DNA of 64,000 nucleotides from Hymenopus coronatus (lineage: Eukaryota; Arthropoda; Insecta; Mantodea; Hymenopodidae). Each line of letters begins with the position of its first letter. Within the stretch, counting starts at the first letter, position 1. Positions 43,861 through 53,018 of the stretch are shown one piece after another. A model generated the notes under the pieces. It saw only the letters and a program-made list of their open reading frames with translations, was not told where the DNA came from and did not search any database. The DNA is taken from assembly GCA_030762935.1 (NCBI GenBank), contig CM060898.1, positions 96,516,781 to 96,580,780 on the forward strand. Reading direction: 5' to 3'. Made by a program: the position numbers and the translations under genes.

Positions 43861-44247
43861 ATTTACAAGAAATTCTTAAACATCCTCTTCTGGTCCCGTT
43901 TGTCTTCGTCTACTCTGAACAGAGATATACAGTTTTGTGATCCTACCTTCCCCAGCAGGTATGTTTCCCCGCGGGCCAACCTATGCCGCAGATTTCCTCA
44001 ATGCCCGGCAGAAGTGAAGGAGGAGGCAGGACTTGGAAATCTCTCTCATACTCTTGACTGTTAACAGGCTAACCGTTACGATGCATGGCGTCAATCAATA
44101 CCTATAACAGTTAGGTAAAAATTATATCTCATAATTATATGCTCCAAACTGCTAATAAAATAATAAAACTTTACCACATTGAAACTGTGCAGAAAGTCTT
44201 TATTGAGATTATCTCAACCATTACGTTGAACAGCCTTTTCGACGTTT
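43861..44247. other. No recognised feature
   Basis: Slightly GC-richer at 43880-44090. No coding exon was supported. Confidence 0.45.
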
Positions 44248-44259
44248 AAAAAAAAAAAA

Positions 44260-44308
<49 letters not shown>

Positions 44309-44526
44309 CGTGGGGCTTTGCATTAGAAACAGCTCTTCTGAAGGTTATTTACGTTGGGTTTAAATCGTCTTAGTTTCTTTAAACACACACAGACACACAC
44401 AAATACACACAGTCACTCTCACATACTTCCAGACTCTGTGGGAATAATTACGGTTAAAGAAAAATTCCCAGCCCCAGCCGGGAAGAGAAGTCAGCTAGCT
44501 AGTCATTCGACCACGGAGGCAGCCCT
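44248..44526 (-). mobile_element. SINE-1 with A/CA-rich 3' flank
   Basis: Minus strand: GGCTGCCTCCGTGGTCGAAT head, a shortened B box region, GCTGGGAATTTTTCTTTAAC, CCACAGAGTCTGGAAGTATG and AGAGCTGTTTCTAATGC. It ends in a (TG)n and T16 run (plus strand A 44248-44263, CA 44262-44305). Confidence 0.82.
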
Positions 44527-44759
44527 GTTATTATTGTTATTATTATAAGTGCTATATCCTCTTACTTACACCCGTTCAGAATGTATAATGATTTTAAGTA
44601 TGCGTACAAATGAACACAGGTATTTCTTTCTCTGTTTAAAAAAGAAAAAAAGAATTAAATTTTAAACCACTTTAAATAATAACAAATTCTAAATCCATAA
44701 AATAAAATGTATTTAACTACAACCCTAAATATTTATTATGTTAAGAAGCTCATTCTACT
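44527..44759. other. No recognised feature
   Basis: AT-rich spacer. Confidence 0.4.
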
Positions 44760-45463
44760 ATGTATATACGTATATATAGAACCTATTGTATATCATTAAA
44801 AAAATCGATCCAAGATTTCATCGGAAATGCACGTTTTGAGACACCCTGAATAAAATAAGCACTTTTAGAAAAAGGTCTGCTGTGTGTGTGCATGCGTGCG
44901 TGCGTGCGTGTGTGTGTGTGTGTTTGAGTGTGTGGGCAGCGTAGCTCAGAAACGAGAAGTCCGTTCAATACCAAACTTGGTATTCAGGTTTAATTTCTTC
45001 CAAGGGTGCGAAAATTCTCCCATCCCAACTACCCTTTACATGAAAAAAATTTCGAACATTTTGATTTTCTCAAAAAAGGCGCTAATTATTTTGATTAAAA
45101 CGTCGTAATTAAAGATATTTGCATGACAACATGTATATCTCGAATTTTCTGGAAATAGCCTCTGAAGACCTTTTTATTCTGGATGAATTTTGCTGAATTC
45201 TGCATAGCTAAAAACCGTAGGAGATAGACAAAAACTTAATAAACAAAAAAGTAGATCTCGTTAAAGTATATAATTTATGTCATACGTTATTTTGTAGAGC
45301 TGACTGACTATCGCTTTATCCTATGGTGCCCTCTTATTTCACTTCTACTTACAAGGAAGCAAATAATAAGACCCTTTCTGCTACTTTTATCTTGATTAGT
45401 ATGAAGTATATATATATGTATAAGCTTTTTAACAATAATTGTAACAAGTGTAGAGAAAGTCAC

Positions 45464-45466
<3 letters not shown>
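44760..45466 (-). mobile_element. HLE repeat, antisense, near full-length
   Basis: From a decayed hairpin end (CTACTATGTATATACGTATA) through a (TG)n tract (44881-44932), CCAAACTTGGTATTCAGG, GCGCTAATTATTTTGATTAA and CTTCTACTTACAAGGAAGCA to GTGTAGAGAAAGTCACG. The last bases of the 5' terminus are replaced by a T-run. Confidence 0.85.

Positions 45467-45467
<1 letters not shown>

Positions 45468-45499
<32 letters not shown>
45468..45499. repeat. T32 homopolymer
   Basis: A 32-base T-run at the junction of two antisense HLE copies, again at the T-rich insertion boundary. Confidence 0.95.
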
Positions 45500-45501
<2 letters not shown>

Positions 45502-45524
45502 CATTTCATCTCCAATTTTTTTCT

Positions 45525-46222
45525 TGTTTTAGCAAAAAACGAAACGTCGGTTAAATATAAAACTTGGTAATTAAGTTATGTGTCTTTCAAGGATGCGAAA
45601 CAAACAGCTTAAAAAAATCCCCTCCGCACACTTCCCTTTGCATGGAATATTTTTCGAACATTTTGATTTTCTCAAAAATGACTGTAGCAGTTTTGATTAA
45701 AATGCCGTATGCTTAATATACTTTTATGGCAAACAAAATGTGTATCTTGAATTGTCTAGCATTAGCATCTGAAGACCCCTTCATTTTGGGTGACTTTTGT
45801 GTACCTAGTAAACCGTAAGAGATAGTAAAAAGCTTACTACACAAAAATTAAAGATCTCGTTAAAACACACAATTTATCTGATGCACAGTTTTTCGTAGAG
45901 TTGACCGTTTCCATGGTTTTCCTTGTTATTGGTTTCAATTTATAGCTATTTTAAACTTTGCATTTGTTTTGTTTTACTCCTGGGAATGCAAGACAGAACC
46001 GAATTTAAATTGTTTCGCATAGTGATGAGCTTTTAATGGATTTGACTATTGCTTTAGCGTACTGTGTTCCTTTACTTCCCTTCTACTAACAAGTAAGTAA
46101 GTAATAAAACCAGTTCTGCTAATAGTTATCTCGATTTAGATAAAATAATAATCATTTGTAAGGAACGTGTGTTAATGGAATAGCTAGAGAAATGCATGTG
46201 AATGGAACACTTCAGAGTTTTT
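45525..46222 (-). mobile_element. HLE repeat, antisense, lacking the hairpin end
   Basis: From AAAAAACGAAACGTCGGTTA to the terminus GCTAGAGAAATGCATGTGAA and GGAACACTTCAGA. The blocks are in family order. Confidence 0.85.
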
Positions 46223-46279
46223 TGCGTGTAATTGTCGCCCGTTTTAATAATGTGCACTTGCGTAAGCTAATCTAACTTT

Positions 46280-46515
46280 TATGTATTTTTTATAGTGTAA
46301 AACGCCCACTTTTACTACTTTGGCAATGACACTGACATATATGGAATGAGGTTGGAGCAGCGGTGGAATGCGATGGCGGGGGAAACCGGAGAACCCGGAT
46401 AAAACCTCTCCTGCGCCACTTTGTCCACCATAAATCCCACATGAGGTCGCTTGGGATTGAACCCGGGCCACCTCAGTGAGAGGTGAGTGGTCTAACCACT
46501 CGGCCACGGTGTGGT
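46280..46515 (-). mobile_element. SINE-2, full-length, perfect 13-bp target duplication
   Basis: This 236-bp copy lies between CTAATCTAACTTT at 46267-46279 and 46516-46528. Minus strand: CACCGTGGCCGAGTGGTTAG head, CCGGGTTCAATCCCAAGCG B box, GATTTATGGTGGACAAAGTG, GGTTTTATCCGGGTTCTCC, tail AGTAGTAAAAGTGGGCGTTT. A 171-codon minus-strand frame spans it, but its middle is this repeat. Confidence 0.94.
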
Positions 46516-46528
46516 CTAATCTAACTTT

Positions 46529-48060
46529 AGAGCTCCTTCTCAGCAAACATATTTTTTTCGAAAACGCATAAGAGTTTAAAATAAAATATCGAAGCATTTC
46601 TACTAAAGTTAAAATATCTAACGGAATCGAAAAATGTGAAAACAACGGTAAATGTAGAATCCTGTGGAAAGTACGAATAAACTTGGTGAAGAGCAAACAC
46701 TTGAACATTTTAAAATTGTGGAAAATGTATTTATAAGCCTTCTTTCTTAATACTTTCAAAAAGTATTAAAAATATATTATTATCGCCGCCAAAAAAGCTG
46801 CCACACTATTTATTATGTGTTTGGGGCTTCACTAACTCCTGATCGAATATCTCCAAAATAAGCATTGCTTTATTCGATATCCCAATGTAGGTGCGGATGA
46901 CAAACATCAGTCACTGAATACGTTCAGTAAGATTTCAGGTCCTTAGGGGCTATCATAGCAACTGTTAGGTCCCGACTGCTCTACGTAGTGTGGAGGGAAG
47001 TGTTGGAAAAGAGAAAATACTGCCTACCCCCATGCCAGGACAAATATTGTGCATGTCGCCTACACTTGAAACACCTTTACACCTGAAACACATACGAGAG
47101 GCTGTTCCAGCTTGGACGCAACAAAAAGGCACTGAGCAACTTGTGACACTGGGGTCTATCTGCAACACATCGCAGTATTTGGGGAAAACTATCATCACAG
47201 TTGAATCAAGAGTAGGAAATAATAGAGCAGGACGCAAGTATTGTGAAATACCTTTGCCCAGTAACGTATGGCTACCACGCTTCCCTTCCAGCTCTGCTCC
47301 GAGTTTTGTGGCTGAGTACGCTTGTATACTCTGACTCAGATGAGTAGAGTTGTATAAGCCTGACCTACAAGGAAGAATTTGATACTAAATTTAAACATCC
47401 CAATATTGTGCAGTCTTTTATATTCATTGATTTGAACGTGTTAAACAACGTTCCAGGCACAAGAGTGATGAGCGATCATTATGGGCGGAACGGTACTTCA
47501 AAAGTTTCAATCCTTACTGGTGAAAGAGCATAAAAAACATGAACAACATCGGTAACATAATACTTCGCAATTGAAAATGTGACTCTAGGATTCTCCCACT
47601 GACCTGAGGACACTGGAGCACATCAGACACCACACGATTGTGAAATAGAAACTCAGGTTGAAGGAACCACGCACTGCGGATAGAAGCCATCAACAAGAAG
47701 CTTTAGCCTGGTGATGTAAATTTGCCTGCAGATGGCTTTTGTCTTCCATCTGTAGTCCTTGAATTTGCAATCTCTACTTCAATGCCCTTGCTCTGTAGAC
47801 TAAACGATCCTTTGTAATAGTTACATAACATCAATCACTGTAGCGTGGTGATGGGCGGTGCCCCTTCTAGCATGTAAAGAGAACCAGAATCTAGTTTCAG
47901 CTGATACATGGGACTTTTCAGTAATCTCCTGTGTTTAAGATAGGACGCATGGGAGTACATTTTATTCCCATGCAATGAAAGGCAATGGGAAATCACCACA
48001 GAATCACTCAACCTTGTACGCTCGGGGAAAATGTGGTTATCTCCTATAGCCTTAGAAAAG
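46529..48060. other. No recognised gene; GC-balanced unique-looking stretch
   Basis: 46960-47720 is less AT-rich than its surroundings and shows no repeat family. A 114-codon plus-strand frame (46990-47334) has no domain or paralogous motif, and a 90-codon frame overlaps it antisense (46965-47237). It could be a fragment of an unrecognised element. Confidence 0.35.
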
Positions 48061-48062
48061 AG

Positions 48063-48200
48063 TTTTTTTTTTTTTTATTTTATAAATATCGGGGGCTTTA
48101 TATTAGAAACAACTCGTGTTTGTAGGTTTCATTTTCCTCAAACACACACACACACACACACATTCACTCTCTCAAACATATTTCCAGACCCTGTGGAGGA
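48063..48200 (-). mobile_element. SINE-1, 3' half
   Basis: Minus strand: TATCCTCCACAGGGTCTGGA, (TG)n tract, CAAACACGAGTTGTTTCTAA and AAAGCCCCCGATAT. It is bordered by a T15 run (48063-48077). No head. Confidence 0.75.
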
Positions 48201-49115
48201 TAGGGAGATAAATGAGAAAAATTATCAATAAAAATAGCAAAATGCTTTTATACATTTGACTATAATTTTGAAATGACATAAGCTTATTTTTCGGCGAATT
48301 TTTAAAGTTTACGAGGATAATATGATCTTTTAGCGGTAAATGATATATAAGATGCTTCAAAAAATACTTTCACAAAGATTGGAGACTGGTTTCTTACATC
48401 GAAACAAGAAAAAATGTCAATATAAACAGAGATACTAAAACCCTTCGTTTTCGATTTATTGAGATTCAAAATTTAATTAATTGAAACGTTTAAAAGTGAC
48501 ACATCATTATATTTTTAGCGTTTTCAGCTTGTTAGCAGGTGTTGAACTGAAACATCGTTCATAGCAAATGCTGGAAATGTCCTCATCGTGCGTCTAGACA
48601 CTCCACTCGCCAAACCATAGGCTATCAAATACTACCTGCCGGTGCCGTATGGTTTCATAGGTTTCCATGGCACTTAGATTTAGAGGTTATTGTTCTTGAA
48701 TGTCTGCTGCGTAAACCAATCAAGTTACACTTAACCTAAAAAAATACAAGGTATTGAGTTCGGGGGAACCTACAGGCCATGGGACTGGTCCTGCTCTACC
48801 TATCCATCTGTCATGGTAGATACCAGCTAGCGTGTCTCGAACAATGAGACTAAAATGTACCAGAGTCCCGCTAGTAAGTCTGGGAGAGTGCTCTAAATGA
48901 AATCACTGTAGGGCAGCACCTGTAAGGCATGGTGTGCGAATGTATTATACAACTGACAAATGACAAATGTAAACAAGCAGTCATGGCAATACAAGACTAA
49001 CTCCGCAGGGTAAAATGGGTAAAAGCTTTGTATGAATGAGTGCATAGATGAATGAAGTTGTTGGGTTGCACTCGGATAGCCGTTGAACGTAAAGCTTTAT
49101 TAAAAGTGTCTCAAA
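48201..49115. other. No recognised feature
   Basis: No gene or repeat block identified. Composition at 48590-48960 is more balanced. Confidence 0.45.
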
Positions 49116-49480
49116 ATGTCAGAATTGGTTACTCATAACAATAGAGATAGCATTTTGAGATATTTCTTGTTATTGGTTTCAGTTTTAAAATACTTCAACT
49201 TCTCACATACGAGAATTTGTCAACTTCTGGCAATGCAAAGAAACATTTTTGGAGAAAAATGTTTTTGTTTTTTTAACTATTCTACCAAAAAACCTCCTTG
49301 TGCTTTAGTTTTCAAAATTTTGTAACAAAAGTTCATATTTACATTCAATCTCACGAAAAAATGTATATAACATAAATTGTGTGTTTTAACGAGCTCTACA
49401 TTTTTTTGTGTGGTAAGTTGTTGTCTATTTCTGAAGACATGTTTATTCTGGATGGATTTTGCGGAATTTAGCATAAATGG
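49116..49480. mobile_element. HLE fragments, both orientations
   Basis: An antisense piece (TTTTGAGATATTTCTTGTTA, ATTGGTTTCAGTTTTAAAAT, to about 49230), then a sense piece (TGTGTGTTTTAACGAGCTCT, about 49335-49428), then antisense again (TCTGAAGACATGTTTATTCT). This is a rearranged nest. Confidence 0.65.
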
Positions 49481-49780
49481 AAAAAATGAACGCTTCCTCA
49501 AGCAACATGAATTTGAACTTTGACAATTTGATTGCTTCCTTTGGGTAATCCAGGTTACTGCTTAGGAGAGAAAATCAAATCAATTATGTTTTCTTTATAA
49601 ATGAAGATAGTTTAGTATGACCTACACGATATTGCAGATGTTTCTAATGTTTGACAAATTTCATGTCTAAGTACAGAATTGCACATGTTTGGTAATTAGG
49701 AATATCACTGGCTGTAGCAAACTAGTGATGAAATAATCAACTCATTTGCAATGTCCGTGATCGCTATATGCAGAAAATTG
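49481..49780. other. No recognised feature
   Basis: AT-rich unassigned sequence. Confidence 0.4.
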
Positions 49781-49857
49781 AAGTTATACATTTTATTTGT
49801 CATGTAAATATCTTAAATGTACAAGTTTAGGGTTTCCGTTAAAAAAAAAAAAAAAAA
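49781..49857 (+). mobile_element. HLE short fragment with A-run
   Basis: CATTTTATTTGTCATGTAAA and ATATCTTAAATGTACAAG match the HLE middle. An A-run ends it at 49840-49857. Confidence 0.55.
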
Positions 49858-50320
49858 CTACTGCCTATGCGCGTAGGTGTATTGAATTCCTGTCCCTTAC
49901 AATAAGTAACAGTAAACTAGCTGTCTCCCCCCAAGATAGTTGACCCTTTTTGTCAGACTCATGGGTCGGAAATGGTGGGAAAAACCCCTTGACGGTATAC
50001 CTTCCCCTTCATTTTAACTTGTCTTTCGGAGCAGTTTTATTTCTGCTCAAGTTTAACATTATTACGACTAACGTTAGTATAATTGCCCTCATTACAAAAT
50101 TATGTATATAATATGAAATGAAATGTCTCAACCTGTGTAACCTTTCAAATGGAAGTTTTAACAGTAATAAATGACACTTCAAAATTATTTATTTATTATG
50201 CTATTAAGGTCCTCCATTATAAAAATTAAACTGATTAGTTGAAATGTGCACCGCAAGGAGCATTTTGTACATTTACATGCGTTGGAAAAGGTATTTAGAG
50301 AAACACGTCATTAAAAATCG
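49858..50320. other. No recognised feature
   Basis: Unassigned sequence, T- and A-rich. Confidence 0.4.
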
Positions 50321-50587
50321 TTACAGCCATTTTTGAGAAAATCTTCTTGTCGTATCCGTTATTTCCTTTCTACTTACAAGGAAGCAAGTAAGCAGTTCTG
50401 CTAATGTTTATTTCTCACTATCTAGAAAAAAGTATTTTTCCATGCAAAGGGTAGTTGGGAGTGGAGAAACATACGAAATGACCAATGGCAAAACATGTAG
50501 CAGTCACTTGGATCCTTGGAAGGTACCAAACTTAAATACTAGGTTTGGTTTGTAAACGACTTTTCGTTTGTGGTTTACCCGGAAAAA
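50321..50587. mobile_element. HLE fragments
   Basis: Sense AGCCATTTTTGAGAAAATC, antisense CTTTCTACTTACAAGGAAGC, then sense TTCCATGCAAAGGGTAGTTG and ATCCTTGGAAGGTACCAAAC. Heavily rearranged. Confidence 0.65.
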
Positions 50588-50880
50588 ATGGAAATGGAGT
50601 TTTAATTATGGACGTTCTTTAATGGCTGTGGTTCTCAGCGTCCCATTCTATACTAGGCGTGAAAGGCCGCTTAATTTTGCTCAGAGGCCTCTTTTTCAGG
50701 ATTGAGGTTCTTGTACGTGCCGTAAATCTACGACACGGGACCAACGGCTTTACTTCCATTCTGAAGGAATCCATACTAAGGATTCTTACGCCCGAAAAAA
50801 TCCATCGTCCGCCGCCGGGTTTGAACCCATGACCTTGGGTATATGAAGTTTGCAAGGTAACAATTACAACACGGAGGGCA
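50588..50880 (-). mobile_element. SINE-3, full-length
   Basis: Minus strand: CCTCCGTGTTGTAATTGTTA head, CATGGGTTCAAACCCGGCGG B box, AAGAATCCTTAGTATGGATT, GTGTCGTAGATTTACGGCAC, GGCCTTTCACGCCTAGTATA and tail TAATTAAAACTCCATTTCC. No clean target duplication was found. Confidence 0.87.
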
Positions 50881-50914
50881 TCAGGAGTTGGATAGGTATA
50901 GTCAGACTGAAAAA

Positions 50915-51010
50915 CCCAGCTGGCATGGTATCTTAGTGGTAGAGTAACCGGCTAGAGACCGGCAGATCCGTGGTATAAATCTCGGTTATGGCATTGCAGA
51001 CGGCTTGTAT
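50915..51010 (+). mobile_element. SINE-5 head
   Basis: GCATGGTATCTTAGTGGTAG (A box), GAGACCGGCAGATCCGTGGT, then a weak B box ATAAATCTCGGTTAT and GCATTGCAGACGGCTTGTAT. The proximal body resembles 15475-15700. A decayed tRNA-like head. Confidence 0.5.
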
Positions 51011-51245
51011 GAAAAAACAACTAAATCAAATGCTTCCCTTGTTTCTGTGGAATATACCTACGCCACTGTCTTTTGTTACGGTACTTTTAATACCTTAGCG
51101 TACTCTCTGTAGCTTTTTCACGGTAAGCTACGGTATCTCGCTAAAGTGAAGGCACATGCTAATAGAATACTTTTCCTTTCGCCACCGTTCGCTCGAGTTA
51201 CATCCCTTTGAAACCGGGCTACTCCCACTTTAATCGCGTAAACAA
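51011..51245. other. Unique-looking sequence upstream of the candidate gene
   Basis: No repeat block was recognised immediately upstream of the putative promoter, in contrast to most of the window. Confidence 0.45.
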
Positions 51246-51452
51246 ATTGTAGGGGCAGTAACAGCTGTGCGCGCGCGCACCTACTCTTTACCTGGTCAGG
51301 CGAGCAGGCGGCGCACCGTGTTCAGTCAGGCGGCAGAGTGCGACCGTGAAGGTGGTGGTTGTGTATGTGTAGTGTTGTGTTGTAAACAAGGCACCTACAT
51401 CTCCATTCTCGAGAAACCTTCCAATTAAGTGGACTTGACAGATGGCACCATC
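51246..51452 (+). promoter_or_regulatory. Putative promoter and 5' UTR
   Basis: The stretch is markedly richer in G+C than its surroundings and has no repeat match. It contains an alternating TGTGCGCGCGCGCAC (51266-51280) and an arthropod-type initiator TCAGT at 51322-51326 (putative +1 at 51324), with GGTGGT at the downstream position +28 to +33, an imperfect DPE-like match. There is no TATA box about 30 bases upstream. A short upstream ORF lies at 51442-51456. The start is an inference from motif position. Confidence 0.5.
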
Positions 51453-51456
51453 ATGA
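51442..51456 (+). promoter_or_regulatory. Short upstream ORF overlapping the main start codon
   Basis: ATG GCA CCA TCA TGA encodes Met-Ala-Pro-Ser and stops. Its TGA overlaps the next ATG as ATGA. This allows termination-reinitiation or leaky scanning control of the downstream frame. Whether it is translated depends on the true transcript start. Confidence 0.5.
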
Positions 51457-51546
51457 CACGCACTGTCATCTTCGTCTTCTCCGTCATACTCGCCTCCAGC
51501 TGTGCCAGCAAGTGGGATGGTGTAACACCATGGTTCTCCGGTTCCT
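51453..51546 (+). CDS. First coding exon of a secreted or membrane protein (partial gene)
   Basis: The frame begins MTRTVIFVFSVILASSCA and continues with SKWDGVTPWFSGS, ending one base into codon 32 at a consensus splice donor (T|GTAAGT at 51546/51547). Residues 1-18 are a classic signal peptide: a basic residue at position 3, a hydrophobic core (VIFVFSVILA) and small residues before a likely cleavage site after SCA or CAS. Third-position C/G bias (CGC, ACT, GTC, ATC, TTC, GTC, TTC, TCC, GTC) contrasts with the AT-rich flanks. The intron is phase 1. The gene family is not recognised, and no continuation exon was found in the remaining 12.4 kb, which would fit a long first intron filled with repeats. 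Confidence 0.6.
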
Positions 51547-51856
51547 GTAAGTCCTTGTGCACCTGTCTCATCTCTATTTCTCTAGTAATAAATTAGGTCA
51601 TTTCAGTATATCGTAACAAACCAGCAACTTTATTCAACAACTTTGATTGCCACAATTTTATCACTTTCCGGAGCAGACCACATACAAATAAGCCAAGTCA
51701 TGTTTTCAGTACTAATGCATCAGCATAAAACGTTTTCTGTAAATTGCATTAAATGCCAGGTAAGTTTTACTGGTAAATCAGTTCATCGTAATTTCTTGCT
51801 GTTTAAACTGATAAATAAACAAGGTAATAAATATAAGCTTAGGATTTCATTCATTA
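51547..51856 (+). other. Start of the putative first intron
   Basis: Begins GTAAGTCC. A 96-codon frame at 51643-51933 has no domain and runs into a SINE-4 copy, so it is not called. Confidence 0.45.
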
Positions 51857-52065
51857 TTTTTGGCTTAACGTCCTTTAATCTGGTTGGTCATATCCGACGA
51901 TGCTCAAATGATCTCGGGGTCCATGGAGCTTAAAGTAACTCGACATTCGTCTTCTCAGGAAATGGAAAACACTGAAAAAACCTTATCCGGATAATTCACC
52001 TAAGCGAGGTTCGAACTTGCGATTGTTGAATGTGAGACAGACACGCTACCACCACACTACCTTAT
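51857..52065 (-). mobile_element. SINE-4, full-length
   Basis: Minus strand: GTGGTGGTAGCGTGTCTGTC head, GCAAGTTCGAACCTCGC B box, GATAAGGTTTTTTCAGTG, GAGAAGACGAATGTCGAG, TTTAAGCTCCATGGACC and 3' end CCAGATTAAAGGACGTTAAG. Confidence 0.85.
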
Positions 52066-52177
52066 GTGACTAGTTTGTAGCAGTGGTAAAATCTCATATT
52101 TTGAACTAATAATAACAATGGGACAGTTTTAAAGAGGCAGACCAGATTGACTGCACTTAATCTTTATTTTTATTATT

Positions 52178-52345
52178 TTCTCTACACGTACTCTGCATAT
52201 TGGGTAGAGAGGGTATTAAATTGCACTCAAAAATTTGATGCTGACATTTCATCGGAAATGTATTATTTTGAAGCCCCCTGAATCCAAAATAAGCGTTTTT
52301 ATAAAAAAATGTCCGTGTGTGTATGTGTGGGTGTAACCATGCAAC
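52178..52345 (-). mobile_element. HLE repeat, antisense 3' end
   Basis: TTTTCTCTACACGTACTCTG with its hairpin partner, AAAAATTTGATGCTGACATT, then AAGCCCCCTGAATCCAAAAT and a short TG tract. It stops after GTGTAACC. Confidence 0.82.
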
Positions 52346-52449
52346 TGCAATCACATGATTTTTTTCGGATATCAAAGATCCTGCCATGTATAGAAAATTC
52401 ATTTCTGCTGCTTCCAATAGTTTTAGTGAGAATTATTATTCCAAGATAC

Positions 52450-53018
52450 AAAAGAAACTGGAATATGAAGATGCGTTCCATTCACACGAGTTTCTGTACC
52501 TGTTCTGTAAACGACTATTCTTACAAAGGATTGTTCTCCTATCTACTTTATCTAATCGAGATAAAGATTAGCAGACGGTGTTATTACTTGCTTCCTTGTA
52601 AGTACGAGGGAAATAAGGGAGTACCATAGCCTAAGTAATAGTCAAATATTTCAAAAGCTGTCGCTATGCGAATGCCACTAAAATTCGGCTCTTTGTATGG
52701 CAACGAGTAAAACAAACTAAAAACAGGTGATGACTTTCTGTTTAAAAAAAACATAACTTTTTAAAACTAAAACTAACAACAAAGAAATTCTTGGATATGG
52801 TTAAAAAAAAATTGCACAAGGTTCAAATTTTGCTTTGTAACAATATCTACACGTTTTATGTAGTAAGATGTATTGCTCTTACGGTTTACCGGATGAGCAA
52901 AAGTCATCCAGAATGAAGAGGCCTTCAGAGGCTACTCCCAGAAAATCCAAGATATACATTTTATTTGCCATGTAAATACCTTTAATAATCAAAATTATTA
53001 CAGTCATTTAGAGAAAAA
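52450..53018 (+). mobile_element. HLE repeat, sense, 5' two-thirds
   Basis: From ATGCGTTCCATTCACACGAG to ATTATTACAGTCATTTAGAG. Another sense copy begins at 53019 exactly where the family block CATTTTTGAGAAAAATC is split, so this is a host truncated or interrupted by the next copy. Confidence 0.85.

Noticed and set aside
44200..44215. Polyadenylation signal on the minus strand (CAATAAAGA)
   Set aside because: No coding sequence or other 3' UTR evidence accompanies it; expected by chance in AT-rich DNA.
46244..46759. 171-codon minus-strand open frame
   Set aside because: Its centre is a SINE-2 copy with a perfect target duplication (46280-46515), so the frame is an accident of insertion.
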